DNA from: UMGS1908 sp045588795
GTDB lineage: Bacteria; Bacillota; Clostridia; Christensenellales; UBA1242
Assembly: GCA_045588795.1 (NCBI GenBank)
Contig: JAZNEY010000048.1
Location: forward strand, 1 to 7,364
Reading direction: 5' to 3'
DNA: 7,364 nt
The stretch's first letter is position 1; each line of letters starts with the position of its first letter. Shown here piece by piece: positions 5,091 to 7,364 of this stretch. The translations under genes were made by a program, and so were the position numbers. The notes below the pieces were generated by a model that saw only the letters and a list, made by a program, of their open reading frames with translations, did no database searches and was not told the DNA's origin.

Positions 5091-5978
5091 ATGAAAAGAT
5101 TTATTTCGTATGCGTTAATGATGGCTATTTCTTTTTCATTGATGTTTGTTCTTACGGGTTGCTCTACAAAAAGCGTATACTCGTATGTGGGAAGCGAAAA
5201 TTATTTAGTTGGACCAGTAACCTTAGATTCTAGTGAGGTGCAAAAACTTGATATAGATTGGGTTAGTGGCAGTGTTACAATCGAGGTTGTTGATGGGCTT
5301 GAAACAGTGGTGGTTGAGGAATCTAGCAGATACAAAATACTTGATGGGGAAGCACTTAGATATTACCTTTCAAGCAATGGTGTTTTGACAATTAAGTTTC
5401 GAGAATCAAGCAAAAAGCTAGTTAATTTAACAAAAGAAAAAAATTTAAATATAAAACTTCCAAAGGGTAAAAGCGTTAAAGGTGATTTGGTGGTAAACAC
5501 CGTTGACTCAGATATCTATGTAAACAGATTAGAGCCTGAAAGGTTGTATCTTGGTAGCGTTTCAGGTGAAATTACAGTTATAAACTCTAAAACTACAATT
5601 GCAGAAGTTTCCAGTGTGAGTGGAGATATCAAGTTGAAAAATAGTTCATTGTTTGAATTAAAAACAGGCTCTACATCTGGAGCAATTACCACATATGAAT
5701 TAACAAGCGAAAAGATTAAATTTGAGAATGTTTCCGGGGATATTGATGCGGATATTTCAACAACACCAATCACAATTGATGCAGAAACTACAAGCGGAGA
5801 CATTTTTATGAAATTTGAAAATGAAAAGGGCTTTACCGCAGATTTTAGCACAGTTTCGGGTAGCTTTAATTGTGGTTTTGCTACGCAATATCAAGAGGGT
5901 AAATATATATACCTTGATGGAATATATGGCTACAACTTTATAACCGTTGATGGAAATGTTTCCATAGAAAAAAGATAA
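5091..5978 (+). CDS. Lipoprotein with DUF4097-like beta-repeats
   Basis: 295 aa from ATG 5091. In-frame ATGs at 5052 and 5079 are disfavoured: 5052 lacks a ribosome binding site and 5079 directly abuts the G-run, whereas GAGGGGG (5072-5078) is 12 bases before 5091 and the resulting N-terminus is a clean lipoprotein signal. Residues 1-23 have a KR start, a hydrophobic core and the lipobox LTGC with Cys24, so the mature protein should be lipid-anchored on the outer face of the membrane. From ~57 to the end, a short motif recurs: VSGSV, VSGEI, VSGDI, TSGAI, VSGDI, TSGDI, VSGSF. This spacing of SG-turns and beta strands is typical of DUF4097 putative adhesin-type beta-helix proteins, a family that includes envelope-stress proteins in Firmicutes. 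It follows the acidic-tail membrane gene by 1 base and precedes fhs by 22 bases. Exact role unknown. Confidence 0.85.
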   Translation: MKRFISYALMMAISFSLMFVLTGCSTKSVYSYVGSENYLVGPVTLDSSEVQKLDIDWVSGSVTIEVVDGLETVVVEESSRYKILDGEALRYYLSSNGVLTIKFRESSKKLVNLTKEKNLNIKLPKGKSVKGDLVVNTVDSDIYVNRLEPERLYLGSVSGEITVINSKTTIAEVSSVSGDIKLKNSSLFELKTGSTSGAITTYELTSEKIKFENVSGDIDADISTTPITIDAETTSGDIFMKFENEKGFTADFSTVSGSFNCGFATQYQEGKYIYLDGIYGYNFITVDGNVSIEKR

Positions 5979-6000
5979 TAAGCAAAGGGGATTTTAGCAA

Positions 6001-7364
6001 ATGAAAACAGACATTGAAATTGCAAGAGAGATTACTCCAAAGAAAATTACAGAGATAGCAGAAAAGTTGGGGCTAACAAGTGATGAACTTATCCCATACG
6101 GGCATTACAAAGCAAAGATAAATGCGGGGAAGATTGACCCAAAGGGCAAACTAGTGCTTGTAACAGCAATTAACCCAACAAAGGCAGGGAACGGAAAAAC
6201 TACTGTTTCAATTGGTCTTGCAGATGCGCTTAACAGAATTGGTGAAAAGTCGTGCCTTGCACTTCGTGAGCCATCTCTTGGGCCGGTGTTTGGCGTTAAA
6301 GGTGGGGCAACCGGTGGTGGATATAGTCAAGTCGTTCCAATGGAAGATATAAACCTACATTTTAATGGTGATTTTCACGCAATAACAAGTGCAAACAATT
6401 TGCTTTGTAGTTTGCTTGACAATCATATTTTTCAAGGCAATGCTTTAAATATCGACCCTAAAAATATATTGCACAGAAGATGTATGGATTTGAATGACAG
6501 GGCACTTCGTGATTTAAGTGTTGAAACAACTTATGAAAGAAAAGAGAGATTTGTGATAACCTCTGCAAGTGAGATTATGGCAATAATGTGTATGGCTGAA
6601 AATTTGGCAGATTTAAAACAAAGACTTGGAAATATTATGGTTGCGTTAAATACAGATGGCAAGCCTGTGTATGCAAGAGATTTAGGGGCAGAAGAATCAA
6701 TGGCAATACTTTTAAAAGATGCACTTTTACCAAATCTTGTGCAAACCCTTGAAGGAACTCCTGCTATCATTCATTGTGGACCTTTTGCAAATATTGCTCA
6801 TGGGTGCAATTCAGTTGTTGCTACAAAACTTGCAATGACTTATTCTGATTATGCTATAACGGAGGCGGGTTTTGGTGCTGACCTTGGGGCAGAAAAGTTT
6901 ATTGATTTTAAATGTAGGACAGCAGGTCTTGTACCAAATTGTGTCGTGCTAGTTGCAACAATTCGTGCACTCAAATTGCACGGTGGGGAATTGCACGAAA
7001 ATCTTGCAAGTGAAAATGTTGATGCTGTTAAAAAGGGTGCTTCAAACTTAATTCATCATATCAATGTAATAAAAAATGTTTATAAACTTCCAATAGTTGT
7101 TACTTTGAACAAATATGCGACAGACACCTCTGCTGAAATTGAGGCATTGAGGGCAGAAATAGAAGAAGAGATTATTATTAATGATGTTTGGGGAAAAGGT
7201 GGCGAGGGAGCCATTGAACTTGCCCAAAAAGTTGCACAAAAGTGCAGTGAATGTGCAACCGTAAACTATTCATATAAACTGGAAGATTCTGTTGAAAATA
7301 AGATACTAGACATTGTTAAAAATGTTTATGGTGGAAGTTCTGTGACGTTTACAGAGAAAGCACA
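6001..7364 (+). CDS. fhs: Formate-tetrahydrofolate ligase, 3' end outside the window
   Basis: ATG 6001 follows AAGGGG (5985-5990) by 10 bases. The frame stays open for 454 codons to the window end; the family is ~556 aa, so about 100 residues are missing. The enzyme joins formate and tetrahydrofolate at the cost of ATP, giving 10-formyl-THF, in the cytoplasm; it feeds purine and formyl-Met synthesis and, in acetogens, the Wood-Ljungdahl methyl branch. Signature regions are clear: GVKGGATGGGY (98-108, family form GGAAGGGY), SQVVPMEDINLHF, FANIAHGCNS (262-271), EAGFGADLGAEKF (288-300) and VATIRALKLHGG (318-329). Odd points: the nucleotide loop reads TKAGNGKTT (60-68) rather than the usual TPAGEGKTT, and the folate-pocket Phe-Pro reads Tyr372-Ala373, with Trp397 kept but three residues closer. 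These may mark a divergent subfamily. It shares an apparent operon with two envelope genes; no folate-related neighbour is visible. Confidence 0.95.
   Translation, partial: MKTDIEIAREITPKKITEIAEKLGLTSDELIPYGHYKAKINAGKIDPKGKLVLVTAINPTKAGNGKTTVSIGLADALNRIGEKSCLALREPSLGPVFGVKGGATGGGYSQVVPMEDINLHFNGDFHAITSANNLLCSLLDNHIFQGNALNIDPKNILHRRCMDLNDRALRDLSVETTYERKERFVITSASEIMAIMCMAENLADLKQRLGNIMVALNTDGKPVYARDLGAEESMAILLKDALLPNLVQTLEGTPAIIHCGPFANIAHGCNSVVATKLAMTYSDYAITEAGFGADLGAEKFIDFKCRTAGLVPNCVVLVATIRALKLHGGELHENLASENVDAVKKGASNLIHHINVIKNVYKLPIVVTLNKYATDTSAEIEALRAEIEEEIIINDVWGKGGEGAIELAQKVAQKCSECATVNYSYKLEDSVENKILDIVKNVYGGSSVTFTEKA

Noticed and set aside
5516..5851. Minus-strand open frame inside the DUF4097-like lipoprotein gene
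   Set aside because: It lies fully within a well-supported gene, has no start signals, and its composition mirrors the sense strand.
5914..5944. TTGATG with TATAAC 19 bases later, as an internal promoter for fhs
   Set aside because: The match is weak, the spacer is too long, and it lies within lipoprotein coding sequence; not enough to call.
6531..7239. Minus-strand open frames at 6531-6770 and 7048-7239
   Set aside because: Both lie inside fhs, whose plus-strand translation is unmistakable.
1..7364. CRISPR array, insertion sequence, or riboswitch
   Set aside because: No regularly spaced repeats, transposase-like reading frame, terminal inverted repeats or long structured leader were seen; all leaders are short.

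Overview
The window is A/T-rich bacterial DNA with strong AGGAG-type ribosome binding sites, sigma-A-type promoters and compact hairpin/T-run terminators. Gene content (Abi_2/HEPN protein, DUF11 protein, lipobox lipoprotein with a DUF4097-like fold, formate-tetrahydrofolate ligase) fits a low-GC Firmicute, most likely an anaerobic Clostridia-type organism; species cannot be named from this. All seven visible stop codons are TAA or TAG, and nothing suggests a non-standard code.

Left part (1-2205), accessory in character: the 3' part of an Abi_2 (HEPN) abortive-infection gene with its terminator; a minus-strand gene of unknown function (907-1437); and, divergent from it, a plus-strand gene for a two-helix membrane protein (1567-2157). 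The last two are fired from back-to-back promoters whose -35 boxes are 13 bases apart. The Abi_2 gene is visibly more A/T-rich than the right end of the window.

Middle part (2231-4099): two single-gene units, each closed by its own terminator. The first encodes a transglutaminase/protease-fold protein with a complete Cys-His-Asp triad and no export signal. The second encodes a two-repeat DUF11-like beta-sandwich protein, also without a recognisable signal peptide.

Right part (4124-7364): one extended -10 promoter appears to drive a co-transcribed series. It holds a single-pass membrane protein with a very long Glu-rich disordered tail, a lipoprotein with seven SG-centred beta-repeats (DUF4097-like) starting 1 base later, and fhs (formate-tetrahydrofolate ligase) starting 22 bases after that. 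fhs is cut by the window edge after 454 codons, with roughly 100 residues missing. Its C1/folate role is secure, while the two envelope genes upstream have no established link to it.

No complete tRNA, rRNA, CRISPR array, transposase or integrase was seen. No gene-free stretch exceeds about 175 bases. The most interesting points are the HEPN gene with its unknown neighbours, the non-exported transglutaminase and DUF11 neighbours, the acidic-tail/DUF4097/fhs operon, and the unusual P-loop and folate-pocket residues of Fhs.
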